A stretch of DNA of 64,000 bases from Armatimonadota bacterium (GTDB lineage Bacteria; Armatimonadota; HRBIN16): positions 424,340 through 488,339 of the forward strand of contig BPGT01000003.1 of the NCBI GenBank assembly GCA_026003175.1. Reading direction: 5' to 3'. The translations under genes and the position numbers were made by a program. Under the pieces are notes generated by a model, which searched no databases, was not told the DNA's origin, and saw nothing but the letters and a program-made list of their open reading frames with translations. Positions 52,162 to 61,460 of this stretch are shown piece by piece. The number at the start of each line of letters is the position of its first letter. The first letter of the stretch is position 1.

Positions 52162-53223
52162 ATGAGAGCCTTACTGGTCAGCACAGTGCTCCTGATGTGT
52201 GTGGGCAATGCGCCCGTCACGGGGGGGGGTACAGCGCCTCCTCTGCTGGTTCATGTAGTCCTTCAGCAAGATACCTCTCTTGACGCAGACAGCCTGCTCA
52301 AACAGGCATACGACCTCAAGGGGCAAGGCAAGCGCGACGAAGCCCGTACCCTCTTTGAGAAACTGATGCGAGATTACCCCAATACCTCCGCCGGAGTGGA
52401 AGCGCGCTGGATGGTCGCCTATTACCTGCTTAATGACAAGCAGTTTGATGAGGCACAGCGGCTGTTTCAGCAGGTGGCAGACGATGCCCGTGCCAAGCCC
52501 GACATCGCAGCGGAGGCGTTGCTGCAGACGGGGTTCGTGTATCTCTCCCGCTACTGGGCGGAGGGAGATGCGCCGGGCGAGCAGAGATACAAACTACTGG
52601 AGCAGGCAAAGACGCGCCTGTCACAGATAGCCAGAAGCCTCTCCAATCGCAGAGACGACATTGGTCGCACCGCTGTGGCTTATGCGTTGTTAGGCGTGGG
52701 TGAGGCATGGCTGTATCAGGGCATGGCTGAGCAGGCGGAACCTCACTATCGGGCGATACTGGCGATGAAGGGAGGAGTGTCTGAGATAGTTCTGGCTCAG
52801 GCATGGTATTGTCTTGGGGTGAGCCTGTATCGGCAGCGCAGGTATGCGGAGGCGCTGGAGGCATTCGATGCGGTGAAGCAGATAGGCGAAGCGGGCGAAG
52901 GCATCGTATTGCGTTCGCTGGCGTTAGGCAACGCCCTGCCGGAGCGGGCGTGGTTGTGGCAGGCAGCCATCTGGGCGCAGTTAGGCTACGCGGAGCGTTC
53001 GGTGGCTGCGCTGGAGGAAGGGCTGCGCCGTCCTGAGCGTTTGGCAGGGGCAAAAAACGCTGCCCTGCTGGCACAAGCTCAGAAGTCTCTGGAAGGGATG
53101 CGCCGGGTGGTAGAGAGGCAGAAAGAGCGTGAGAAGCGTCTGGCAGAAGTGAAACGATTAGCACAGCAGTTAGAGCAGAATACATCGTCCACCGTGTTAC
53201 CGGTCTCTCAGACAGGTCATTGA
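52162..53223 (+). CDS. Exported TPR protein
   Basis: A 353-residue protein with a signal peptide (MRALLVSTVLLMCVGNA) and TPR-type helices, for example LLKQAYDLKGQGKRDEARTLFEKLM, DKQFDEAQRLFQQVADDA, and the YRQRRYAEALEAFDAVK segment. The C-terminus is charged and coiled-coil like. The ATG at 52162 has GGAGG seven bases upstream; an ATG two codons earlier is too near it. A run of eight G at 52220-52227 lies in the signal region. It is 16 bases upstream of the RHS gene and probably helps export or assemble the RHS protein, which is inference. Confidence 0.75.
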   Translation: MRALLVSTVLLMCVGNAPVTGGGTAPPLLVHVVLQQDTSLDADSLLKQAYDLKGQGKRDEARTLFEKLMRDYPNTSAGVEARWMVAYYLLNDKQFDEAQRLFQQVADDARAKPDIAAEALLQTGFVYLSRYWAEGDAPGEQRYKLLEQAKTRLSQIARSLSNRRDDIGRTAVAYALLGVGEAWLYQGMAEQAEPHYRAILAMKGGVSEIVLAQAWYCLGVSLYRQRRYAEALEAFDAVKQIGEAGEGIVLRSLALGNALPERAWLWQAAIWAQLGYAERSVAALEEGLRRPERLAGAKNAALLAQAQKSLEGMRRVVERQKEREKRLAEVKRLAQQLEQNTSSTVLPVSQTGH

Positions 53224-53239
53224 AGGAGGGTGTAGAGGG

Positions 53240-56200
53240 ATGCGCCGTTTCACATCGGTACTCTTTGTCACAGCACTGGTGTTACTGGCAGCCTCTGTGG
53301 GCTGGAGCAAATCTAATAAGGCAGGCGACCCGCCTCCCAGCACGGATCCTCCGCCTCCTCCGTGGTCAGGTACTTGTCCCTTCGACCCGTCGGGTTGTCC
53401 GGTTCCTGATCCTGGTGATGGTGGCGAGCCACCGGGCGGAGGTGGTTCGTGCGGACCGGTGGGAGCGTATCCGCTGTATGCCGCGAGTGCAGGCGATCCG
53501 GTGAACCTTGCCGCAGGCGTGGAGGCGTATCGCCCTGCAGACGACCTGGTGGTATATAACCCGTATGGTCCGCGCGTGGTGTGGCGACGGCATTACTACG
53601 GGGGGTTGGCTATTCAGGAACTATCCTCTGGTGGCTTATCCATGGGGTGGGTACACTCGTACGACGTCACCCTGCAGAGAGTTGGTGCCAACACGTGGGA
53701 CGTCACGTTGAGGTATCCCTACGGAGCATCGGAACCGTTGGTAGCGGAATTAGATGTTCAGGGACGACCGACAGGGGTGCTGAAGTCGCCTGACCGCCAG
53801 CCGAGCGGTGCGCCCTATATTGTGCGCGGTGTCCCCTCCGGCACACCGTATGTGTGGCAGTCGGTAACTGTGACCTGGCGTGACCAGACACAGTGGACTT
53901 TTGTGCCCTTTGACGGTAGTAAGTATGTGCTCAGTCGGATAACCAACCGGGTAGGTCGCTCCATTGGCTTGACATGGGATAGTGGTCAGCGGCTGTTGCA
54001 GATCACCGAAACGGGCACCGGTCTGGTGTTGCTGAGTCTGGCGTACGGTGCCAACGGTTTGCTCTCCTCGGTGACCGATGCGTATGGGCGTCAGGTGTCC
54101 TACGGCTACTCGCAACCTGCCAACCTGTCGGTGCTGTGTTTAACGTGGGTATCGCAGATAGTGCCAGCGGGCACGCCCAACCCGCCGATGCGCTACGCTT
54201 ATAACTACATCTCGTTCGGCTCAACCAAACCGTTGCTCTCCAGCATCAGCGTGCCCAGTCCCACCGGTTCAGGGGTCGCCACCTCTACCCTGCAATACAG
54301 CAACGGACGGGTGGTAGCGCGGATAGACGCCAACGGCAACCGCACCGAATACAGTTACGACGTGGCAAATCACCTGACCACGGTGACGGTGAAGAACCCA
54401 CAGGGCAATGTGGTATACACATGGACGCAAAAGTATAACGATTCCCGCGCCAACACGGGCACGATTGACGCGCAGGGCAACCAGGTGATGATAGAGTATA
54501 ACGACCCGGTGAACCCGTACCGTCCCACGCGCATCGTGGACAGGGACGGCAAGGCAACCACCTACACTTACGATGAGTTTGGCAACGTGTTGACGGTGAC
54601 CAATCCAAGAGGTGTCACCACCACCTACACCTACGATAAATCTATCTTCCCGCTGGGCAGGCTGGTGAGCGTGCAGGAGGGAACCAAGCCGCCCACCACG
54701 TATACCTACTATGAGCCTTCCGGGCTGGTGCAGAGCGTCACCTCCCCCAAGCCGGGCTCCTTAAGCGGGGAGACGGTGACCACCACCTACACGTATGACA
54801 GTCTGGGCAACGTGCTGACAGTCACCTCGCCGGGCAACAACGCCACGCAGCAGATGGTGACAGTGTATAACTACACTCAGGATGGCAGTTATACACAGCC
54901 GGCGAAGGTAGGTCAGCCCTTGACGGTGACGGACAACATGGGCAACGTGACGCGCTATCGGTATGATGCGCGGGGTAATCGCACGGTGGTGATAGACGCC
55001 AACGGCAACCGTACGGACTTTGCCTACAACATCGCCGACCAGCTGGTGGAGGTGCAGTATCCGGCAACGGGTCAGCAGGGAAGCGGGCGGGCGCGTACGG
55101 TGAGCGTGTATCAGTATCCGGGCGGAGCGTTGAGCCAGGTAGTAGAGTATGACGAGAGTGGCACGCAGATACGTGGGGTGACGTATGCGTATGGTGCGGA
55201 GGGAGAGTTGTTGTCGCGCACGGGCAGCACGGAGGCAGTGCAATACATCTACGACGCGGCGTATCGGGTGGTTGGAGTGCGCGACGGCAACGGCAACCTC
55301 ACCTCGTTCACTTACAACACACGCGGTGACCTGACGCGGATTACCTATCCGGGCGGCGATACCTTGCAATTCGATGCCTATGACAGTGCGGGCAGGCTGT
55401 TGCGTCGCATAGACGGACGCAACATCATCACCAACTACACCTACAACGACCCGGAGGGGTTGTTAACGGAAATACAGTATGTGCAGAACGGTCAGGTCAT
55501 CGGCACGGTGAGTTTCACGTATGATTCGGACGGTCGTCGGGCAAGCATGACGGACGGCACGGGGGTAACCACTTACAGTTACGACCACATGGGCAACCCG
55601 CTGAGCGTGAGCGTGACCTACACGGGCTTGCCCACGCGCACCATTACCTACAGTTACTATCCCGACGGCAGCCGGGCGAGCATGGGCACTCCCGCTGGCA
55701 CATACAGTTACACCTACGACGCAGCAGGCAGGCTGGTGGGACTGAGCGCGGTGGGCTTCATTGCCAGCTGGACATACGCGCCCAACGGGTGGTTGCTGAC
55801 ACAGACGGTGAACGGAGCAACGACGAGTTACGAATACAACGTGCGGGGCTTCCTGACCCGCTTGACCAACCGCGATGCGGGTGGCAATGTGCTGTCGGAC
55901 TTCCAGAACTTGCAGTATGACGGCGTGGGCAACCGTGTGGGGATGACGGTGAGTTTCCCTGCCCAGCCCAGTCTGGCGGGTGCGACCAACTACGCCTACG
56001 ACCTCAAGAACCAGTTGCTCTCCGAGCAGTCCACGCGGGCGGGAGGATACAGTTTCAGTTTTGGCTATGACGCGGCGCAGAACCCCACCACCTTCAAGGG
56101 GCAATCGCGCACCTACAACGCCAACAACCAGCTCACCGGCACCGGCTTTGCATATGACGGCAACGGCAACCCGGTCATCTACAAGGGGGTGAACCTGTCG

Positions 56201-57223
56201 TTTGACCCCGAGAACCGGATGACGGCGTATGGCAGCATATTGACCGCCGGCTACAACGGGGACGGCTTGCGGGCGTGGAAGCAGACGGCGTCTGGCAGGC
56301 GGTATTACCTGTATGACGGGGAGGAGCTGGTGTGCGAACTGGACGCATCGGGCAATGCGGTGGCTCCGGTGGTGTTCGGTGCAAACGGGTTGATAGCGTA
56401 TGGCAGTTTCATCTACCAGTTTGACCCTCAAGGCAACGCCGTTCACATCATAGATAACAGTCGTAACGTGCTGGCGCACTTCGCCTATGATGCGTGGGGT
56501 CAATTGATGTCCGGCTCCAACCCTACGCCCTACGGTTACAAAGCGCAGTGGGGCTACTACACGGATGTAGAAACTGGTATACTGTTACTGACTCACCGTT
56601 ACCTTGACCCCGCGACGGGCAGGTTTCTGACGAGGGACCCGGCGGGGTGTGAGGCGAGTGTGAATTTATATTTCTACGTGGAGAATTCTGTAGTCAATGC
56701 AAGCGATCCGTCCGGAGAATTTATCAATCCGACCCCCCCACACCGGAGGCCTCCTGTACGTCCCTGGCCTCCTGGCAGCCCGAGAAAGCCTTGTGCTCGC
56801 CCTCATGTGGGAGGTTTCCTTCCTCTGCCAGGCAATCCCAGGACATGTGCTCCTTATCTACATGCCTGTAACATGGGGTTCATAGTTGCGTGCAACATGT
56901 ATTATGTATGTATGGGGGCTGGACCAGGACCTGGTGGTGGAGGACTGCTGCCACCTATCGGGGGTGGCGGAGCCAACTGTGTGCGAGGCTGTTTACTGAG
57001 CGTCTTTGGCTCACCTAGTTTATTGTCCTGTTGGTGTGCTTATGCTCAGCATCGCGAATGCATGGCTTTGTGCGGCTATAGCCCGCCCTGGCCGTTCGAC
57101 TGGAACACTTGGGGAATAGTATGCCGAATACGACTACCCGGCGCTCCGCCTCCGGGACGAGCGCCGATACCAACCCCACCTGGTGCCGGAGCGCCAAGTT
57201 GGCCCTGCTTGGCACCACCTTGA
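53240..57223 (+). CDS. Secreted RHS-repeat protein with cysteine-rich C-terminal tip
   Basis: A 1327-residue RHS/YD-repeat protein with a Sec signal peptide (MRRFTSVLFVTALVLLAASVGWS) and a Pro-rich linker (residues 28-75). The N-terminal DUF6531-type part (DPVNLAAGVEAYRPADDLVV) is followed by some twenty YD repeats (for example NRTEYSYD, ATTYTYDEFGN) forming the hollow shell. The core ends YLDPATGRFLTRDPAGCEASVNLYFY, then DPSG. The last 169 residues (from 56717) are a variable tip rich in Pro, Gly and Cys (13 Cys, with CVRGC and CMALC). No PAAR domain or known toxin motif is seen. GAGGG lies seven bases before the ATG. Confidence 0.88.
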   Translation: MRRFTSVLFVTALVLLAASVGWSKSNKAGDPPPSTDPPPPPWSGTCPFDPSGCPVPDPGDGGEPPGGGGSCGPVGAYPLYAASAGDPVNLAAGVEAYRPADDLVVYNPYGPRVVWRRHYYGGLAIQELSSGGLSMGWVHSYDVTLQRVGANTWDVTLRYPYGASEPLVAELDVQGRPTGVLKSPDRQPSGAPYIVRGVPSGTPYVWQSVTVTWRDQTQWTFVPFDGSKYVLSRITNRVGRSIGLTWDSGQRLLQITETGTGLVLLSLAYGANGLLSSVTDAYGRQVSYGYSQPANLSVLCLTWVSQIVPAGTPNPPMRYAYNYISFGSTKPLLSSISVPSPTGSGVATSTLQYSNGRVVARIDANGNRTEYSYDVANHLTTVTVKNPQGNVVYTWTQKYNDSRANTGTIDAQGNQVMIEYNDPVNPYRPTRIVDRDGKATTYTYDEFGNVLTVTNPRGVTTTYTYDKSIFPLGRLVSVQEGTKPPTTYTYYEPSGLVQSVTSPKPGSLSGETVTTTYTYDSLGNVLTVTSPGNNATQQMVTVYNYTQDGSYTQPAKVGQPLTVTDNMGNVTRYRYDARGNRTVVIDANGNRTDFAYNIADQLVEVQYPATGQQGSGRARTVSVYQYPGGALSQVVEYDESGTQIRGVTYAYGAEGELLSRTGSTEAVQYIYDAAYRVVGVRDGNGNLTSFTYNTRGDLTRITYPGGDTLQFDAYDSAGRLLRRIDGRNIITNYTYNDPEGLLTEIQYVQNGQVIGTVSFTYDSDGRRASMTDGTGVTTYSYDHMGNPLSVSVTYTGLPTRTITYSYYPDGSRASMGTPAGTYSYTYDAAGRLVGLSAVGFIASWTYAPNGWLLTQTVNGATTSYEYNVRGFLTRLTNRDAGGNVLSDFQNLQYDGVGNRVGMTVSFPAQPSLAGATNYAYDLKNQLLSEQSTRAGGYSFSFGYDAAQNPTTFKGQSRTYNANNQLTGTGFAYDGNGNPVIYKGVNLSFDPENRMTAYGSILTAGYNGDGLRAWKQTASGRRYYLYDGEELVCELDASGNAVAPVVFGANGLIAYGSFIYQFDPQGNAVHIIDNSRNVLAHFAYDAWGQLMSGSNPTPYGYKAQWGYYTDVETGILLLTHRYLDPATGRFLTRDPAGCEASVNLYFYVENSVVNASDPSGEFINPTPPHRRPPVRPWPPGSPRKPCARPHVGGFLPLPGNPRTCAPYLHACNMGFIVACNMYYVCMGAGPGPGGGGLLPPIGGGGANCVRGCLLSVFGSPSLLSCWCAYAQHRECMALCGYSPPWPFDWNTWGIVCRIRLPGAPPPGRAPIPTPPGAGAPSWPCLAPP

Positions 57224-57330
57224 GAAGTTGCTCGTTGAGCACAGGAGAACCTGAGTTGTACCAGCTATCAGGGATAGTGCGGGTTATTCACCGCTACGTA
57301 AGGAAGGTGTCCGAACGTCGTCATGGTGTA

Positions 57331-58644
57331 ATGAGATGTTCCGTCGGTACCTTCCTCGCCATGGCACTCTGGAGCACCCTGCTTTTCAGCTCGTGTGCTG
57401 TCGACAGGGAAAGAACTCCTAACTTACAAAAGACTGGGATGAGTAGTGAAGGTCTGAAGCAGGTTTGGGATATGATTGACAGGGGACACTATCGGATGGT
57501 AGTTGCTGCAGAGGAGGGAAGTTCTGTTCGGGTGATTCGGCGGGTAGAGGCATGGTGGGACACGCATGCCGATCTGCTGCGGGTGGAGGAACGTGACGGA
57601 CAAGATACCCTCATCTGGTTGCTGCTCAAAGAAGGTCTTACCGTGTGGAGCATAGATGTTCCTCGACGGCAAGCCCAGCGACTGACCTTGAAGCAAACAG
57701 GCATCTCCTCGCCTGTGCTACTGCTGCACCCTTATTCTGCGCTTTGGCGGAAGGCATCCCTGACGAGCGTGCAAGCCTTATGCGGGGACCCTTTGCGCAC
57801 CTCTGTGTGGAACGCTGTCCGAGAGCACGAGCACACGCAATTAGCAGGCGACAAAGTGCTCTATACCTGGCAATACGATAACGGCTTTGCACAGGTCTCT
57901 GCAGAACTGCAAGCGAATAGCCTGCTGCCCCTCCAGTGCAAAGTCACTTACCCTGATGGAAAGCGGCTGATATACACGTATGCGATTCTCGCCCGAAGTG
58001 ACGTTCCTGAGAATGTGCGCCGCCTGCCTGGCTTCGACTCGATAGAGGCTCAGATCGTCGATAATCCGCTGGATTTGGGAGAGAAGGTGACTTTGTTACG
58101 TCCCTCCGTTCCCGACGGTGCGCAGGAGGGTGCAGGTGAACCCGACAAGTTTGCCGGAGGTTATACTGACTGGTACTCGGCAAATCCCAACGCTCGCCGA
58201 TTCGCATCTCTGCGCGAGTTGTTCCTCCAGACGGGCATTCGCATAACACCCCTTCCTGCACGCTGGGGCGAGCCTCATGAAATCATCTACGTCAGGGAAG
58301 CGTATCAGCCTGGTGTGCCTCCACTGGAGGTTGTTCGTCTCACGTATCGGAAGGGTTCTGCAAGAGAGTTTCGTCTGGAAATACAACAGCTGCCTGCAGG
58401 ATACCAGGCAGTAGCAGATAGCATTCTCGCACACAGTGACAGGTTTATTGCAGTGGGAAAGCAGAGAGTGGGGATAATTAGTCCCTTGGCGCCATATAGA
58501 CCTGCATGGATAGCTACATGGTATGATACGCAGAGACATCAAATCATCTCATTAGATTACATTGGCAGCGAAGGCTCATTTTTGAACATGGTTAAAGAGA
58601 TACTCCACGAATATACTGTAACAAAAAGAACGGATAGAAGATAG
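57331..58644 (+). CDS. Lipoprotein, candidate cognate partner of the RHS tip
   Basis: A 437-residue protein. MRCSVGTFLAMALWSTLLFSSCAV is a lipoprotein signal with the cysteine at residue 23. The mature part resembles MucB/LolA-like outer-membrane lipoprotein-sorting folds: GLKQVWDMIDRGHYRMVV near the start, then RRVEAWWDTHADLLRVEERDGQDTLIWL and a later KRLIYTY. No close family is recognised. It comes 108 bases after the RHS stop, the place of an immunity gene in RHS loci. An immunity protein anchored at the envelope would fit a toxin acting outside the cytoplasm. The frame is open back to 57109, over the RHS end; that part is a shadow. Confidence 0.6.
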   Translation: MRCSVGTFLAMALWSTLLFSSCAVDRERTPNLQKTGMSSEGLKQVWDMIDRGHYRMVVAAEEGSSVRVIRRVEAWWDTHADLLRVEERDGQDTLIWLLLKEGLTVWSIDVPRRQAQRLTLKQTGISSPVLLLHPYSALWRKASLTSVQALCGDPLRTSVWNAVREHEHTQLAGDKVLYTWQYDNGFAQVSAELQANSLLPLQCKVTYPDGKRLIYTYAILARSDVPENVRRLPGFDSIEAQIVDNPLDLGEKVTLLRPSVPDGAQEGAGEPDKFAGGYTDWYSANPNARRFASLRELFLQTGIRITPLPARWGEPHEIIYVREAYQPGVPPLEVVRLTYRKGSAREFRLEIQQLPAGYQAVADSILAHSDRFIAVGKQRVGIISPLAPYRPAWIATWYDTQRHQIISLDYIGSEGSFLNMVKEILHEYTVTKRTDRR

Positions 58645-59048
58645 TACTCTGTCAAGGCTCAATCTTCTGGAGGGCGAGGCTCCTGCCGAGCCGATGTTGT
58701 TGGCATTCACGGCTAAAGCCGTTCCCTTACAAACAAAGCCAGCCTGCGCTGGCTGCTAAACCTTCTGGAGGGCGAGGCTCCTGCAGAGCCGTTAGCCCCC
58801 CTGTAGTCCCCCCGCAGGCAGGGGGACACTTTCTCTCCCCGCGTGCGGGGAGAGCCAGAGAGGGGCTACCTCCTCCCCGCCTGAGGGGAGGCGGGGTGGG
58901 GCTACCTGTTTCGGCTCACCAGGAGGTTCGCCCTCCAGAGCAGCAAGCGGAGATTCATGCTTGACAAAGTAATAGTTTGCCCAGATGCCTCTGTTCTTTC
59001 CGATGGTGCGTTGGCACACGCAATTACACTGAATACTGGGAGTAGTTG
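58645..59048. repeat. Mosaic of dispersed repeats before the first displaced RHS tip
   Basis: A 30-base motif CTTCTGGAGGGCGAGGCTCC... occurs twice directly (58664-58693, 58762-58791) and once inverted (58912-58938). Between them are hairpins such as AGCCAGC.TGCGCTGGCT and CTCTCCCCGC.GCGGGGAGAG. No gene is supported. The mosaic directly precedes the point where RHS core homology restarts (about 59046). Confidence 0.7.
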
Positions 59049-59705
59049 ATGTCCGGTTACAACCCTACGCCCTACGGCTACAAAGCGCAATGGGGCTATT
59101 ACACCGACGTGGAAACTGGTATACTGTTACTGACGCATCGCTACCTTGACCCCGCGACAGGCAGGTTTCTGACGAGGGACCCTGCGGGGTGTGAGGCAAG
59201 TGTGAACCTATACGCATACGTAGGAAACCGAGCGGTGAACCGGATAGACCCTTCAGGACTATGCACCAAGATTGGGAACCAGTGCTATGGGTGGGATTGC
59301 CATGGCGACCCTGACTGCCCACCTGCGAAGCCAAAACCTAAACCCAAACCAAAACCATCGCCTGCACCCTCCCCACCTCCTGGGTGGTGTCGTCCAGATC
59401 CCGGCGCTCCCTGCCCTCCGGGACAAACTTGCATATCCCGACATCCTTGTCCGCCCGGTACAGCTTACGCTTGGTATTGTGGTGTTGGCTGGTGTATAGG
59501 CTCGGAGGCGGGATGCCTCGCGAAGTGTACATGGCCCGGCTTAGGCGAGTTTGGTGAGGATCTCTGCCAGCGGTGCTGCGAGGACCTAGGCGATGAGCTG
59601 GGGTGGTCTAATTGGAAGATCAACCACTGCATGGTTGATTGTATACATTACTCAAATTTCCCAGACACATGGGAGCAGCTCCCTGTTATCCCTGTAGCCT
59701 ATTAA
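59049..59705 (+). CDS. Displaced RHS C-terminal tip 1 (orphan)
   Basis: A 218-residue protein beginning in the conserved RHS core end (SGYNPTPYGYKAQWGYYTD to DPATGRFLTRDPAGCEASVN, then DPSG), with about 70 residues nearly identical to the full-length RHS protein. After DPSG the tip (from 59259) is unrelated to the full-length one: 17 cysteines, a (KP)n linker (PKPKPKPKPSPAPS), CLAKC, and the end NHCMVDCIHY. There is no signal peptide. GGGAG lies six bases before the ATG, so it may be translated on its own; it may also be a store for recombination into the RHS core. Confidence 0.7.
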   Translation: MSGYNPTPYGYKAQWGYYTDVETGILLLTHRYLDPATGRFLTRDPAGCEASVNLYAYVGNRAVNRIDPSGLCTKIGNQCYGWDCHGDPDCPPAKPKPKPKPKPSPAPSPPPGWCRPDPGAPCPPGQTCISRHPCPPGTAYAWYCGVGWCIGSEAGCLAKCTWPGLGEFGEDLCQRCCEDLGDELGWSNWKINHCMVDCIHYSNFPDTWEQLPVIPVAY

Positions 59706-59727
59706 CATTTTGGCGGGAGGTAAGACC

Positions 59728-60801
59728 ATGCACAAGCTGGTTGCCGTATTGGTATTTGTACAGGTAGTGGGATATGGCGCTACCACTTGGGCGCAAGATA
59801 TTTTCCAGGCGACAATTCGTGGAGACGATGCTGCAGTAACAAAGTTACTCGCTCGCAATCCTCGCCTGGTTCATTCTCGCGAGAGGTCCAGAGGTCTTAC
59901 CCCGTTACATGTTGCAGCGGCTTACGGTCATTTGCGGATAGTACAGATACTTCTGAAGCACGGAGCGGACGCCAACGCGAAAGATAATATGGGTTCTACC
60001 CCGTTGTTCTACGCAGTGGGGAGGAACCAGACAGCCGTCGCACAATATTTGCTGACCCACGGTGCCAAAGCGGATGTTGCGGTGGAACAGCGTGTCGACG
60101 GGGTCTCAACAGGTAAAATCATTACCCCATTGCTGCTCGCTGTTCGGCAGGCAAATCCGCAGATGGTTCACCTTCTGCTGCAACATGGTGCCTCCGTGCG
60201 GGGCGCAAGTGGCAGTGCTGCGCTGCACAGTGCCGTCAGTGCGGGCAATGTGGGCATCGTGAAGGTTCTATTACAGGCAGGGGCAGACCCCGTTTCCCGA
60301 GACAACCCACAGAGTGCTACCCCTCTACATGTTGCTGCAGGCAACGGACACCTGCCCGTGATGGAGGTGCTGAAGGGTTACTACAAATCAGTGGACACGC
60401 GCGATAACTCTGGACGCACTCCTTTGCATTTTGCAGCTCTGGGAGGAAAGGCGCAGGCGATCAGATGGCTTCTCCAGCATGGCGCCGATGTCAACGCTGT
60501 AGACCAAGCTGGGAGGACGGCTCTCATGTATGGCTCAGGCATGGGGCACACGGATGTAGTAAAGGTGTTGTTGCAGCAAGGGGCAGATGTGCGGGCAAGA
60601 GACAGGATAGGCAACACAGCGTTGCACTACGCTTGCCAGGCTCGTAAGGACACGGGTTATCCGGTAGTGCAGATTCTGCTTCAGCACGGCGCTGACAGGG
60701 ACGCACGAAACGAGGGCGGGATGTCGCCGCTGCAAGTGGCGTTGAGTCGCGGAAACTTGAAGTGTGCGGGGTTACTACGTGAGCATGGGGCGAGAGAATA
60801 A
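59728..60801 (+). CDS. Exported ankyrin-repeat protein, candidate immunity protein
   Basis: A 357-residue protein with a signal peptide (MHKLVAVLVFVQVVGYGATTWA) followed by about nine ankyrin repeats, for example GLTPLHVAAAYGHLRIVQILLKHGADAN and the TPLHFAALGGKAQAIRWLLQHGADVN unit. Ankyrin stacks bind other proteins. It follows orphan tip 1 by 22 bases with GGGAGGT seven bases before the ATG. Ankyrin proteins are frequent immunity candidates in polymorphic toxin loci. Export to the periplasm would match a tip acting there. Confidence 0.75.
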   Translation: MHKLVAVLVFVQVVGYGATTWAQDIFQATIRGDDAAVTKLLARNPRLVHSRERSRGLTPLHVAAAYGHLRIVQILLKHGADANAKDNMGSTPLFYAVGRNQTAVAQYLLTHGAKADVAVEQRVDGVSTGKIITPLLLAVRQANPQMVHLLLQHGASVRGASGSAALHSAVSAGNVGIVKVLLQAGADPVSRDNPQSATPLHVAAGNGHLPVMEVLKGYYKSVDTRDNSGRTPLHFAALGGKAQAIRWLLQHGADVNAVDQAGRTALMYGSGMGHTDVVKVLLQQGADVRARDRIGNTALHYACQARKDTGYPVVQILLQHGADRDARNEGGMSPLQVALSRGNLKCAGLLREHGARE

Positions 60802-60832
60802 AGTGTGAGGCGGTACGCAACGTGCATAACGC

Positions 60833-61450
60833 ATGGCAGGCATACTCTTACTGACACACCGTTACCTTGACCCCACGACGGGCAGGTTTTTGACGAGGGA
60901 CCCGATAGGGATTGAGGGAGGTATCAACCTGTATGCCTACTGCCGCAACCGCGTGGTCATGCTCAATGACCGTTCCGGCACGATAGGTTTCTTCCCCGTC
61001 GTCTGCTCGGCTTGCGCGGTGTGTCTGGCAGGGTTTGCATTATCCTGCTACGACTGCGGTCTGGACGCCTCCTGCTGGATGAACTGTGTGAGCAACATCT
61101 GGCAAAACCTGCCCACATGGGTTAAAATACTGTGTGGAGGAGCATGCATTGGGTGCGGGGTACACATAATCCTGCCAGGGCCGAAGCCAGATCCACATCC
61201 TGTGCCTCTGCCCAATCCTCGCGAACCTGTGAAACCTGAGCCCGATTGCCCTGATGGGGATGGGCACCGCCCTGTGCTCAATCGTTATCTGTGTACCAAG
61301 TATTGCAGAAATCAGTGCGCTTATTGGAGAGATATTGAGTGGGAGACGTACAAGCGCTGTTTTGAGCAATGCATGATGGACTGTCTTATCAAAGGTATCC
61401 TGCCCGATGCATGCCCTCCCGTTGCACCAGTCCCGTTGTACCAGAAATGA
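60833..61450 (+). CDS. Displaced RHS C-terminal tip 2 (orphan)
   Basis: A 205-residue protein. Its first 45 residues are the RHS core end (LLTHRYLDPTTGRFLTRDP, INLYAYCRNRVVM), shorter than in tip 1. From 60980 a tip of about 157 residues with 18 cysteines follows: an N-terminal hydrophobic Cys cluster (CSACAVC, CWMNC, CGGACIGC), a Pro-rich linker, then CTKYCRNQC and KRCFEQCMMDCL. No ribosome-binding site is near the ATG and no signal peptide is seen, so it may not be expressed on its own. Confidence 0.65.
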   Translation: MAGILLLTHRYLDPTTGRFLTRDPIGIEGGINLYAYCRNRVVMLNDRSGTIGFFPVVCSACAVCLAGFALSCYDCGLDASCWMNCVSNIWQNLPTWVKILCGGACIGCGVHIILPGPKPDPHPVPLPNPREPVKPEPDCPDGDGHRPVLNRYLCTKYCRNQCAYWRDIEWETYKRCFEQCMMDCLIKGILPDACPPVAPVPLYQK

Positions 61451-61460
61451 GGTAACGCCC

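Noticed and set aside
52220-52227. Run of eight G as a frameshift in the TPR gene
   Set aside because: The reading frame is continuous with a normal signal peptide on one side and TPR helices on the other.
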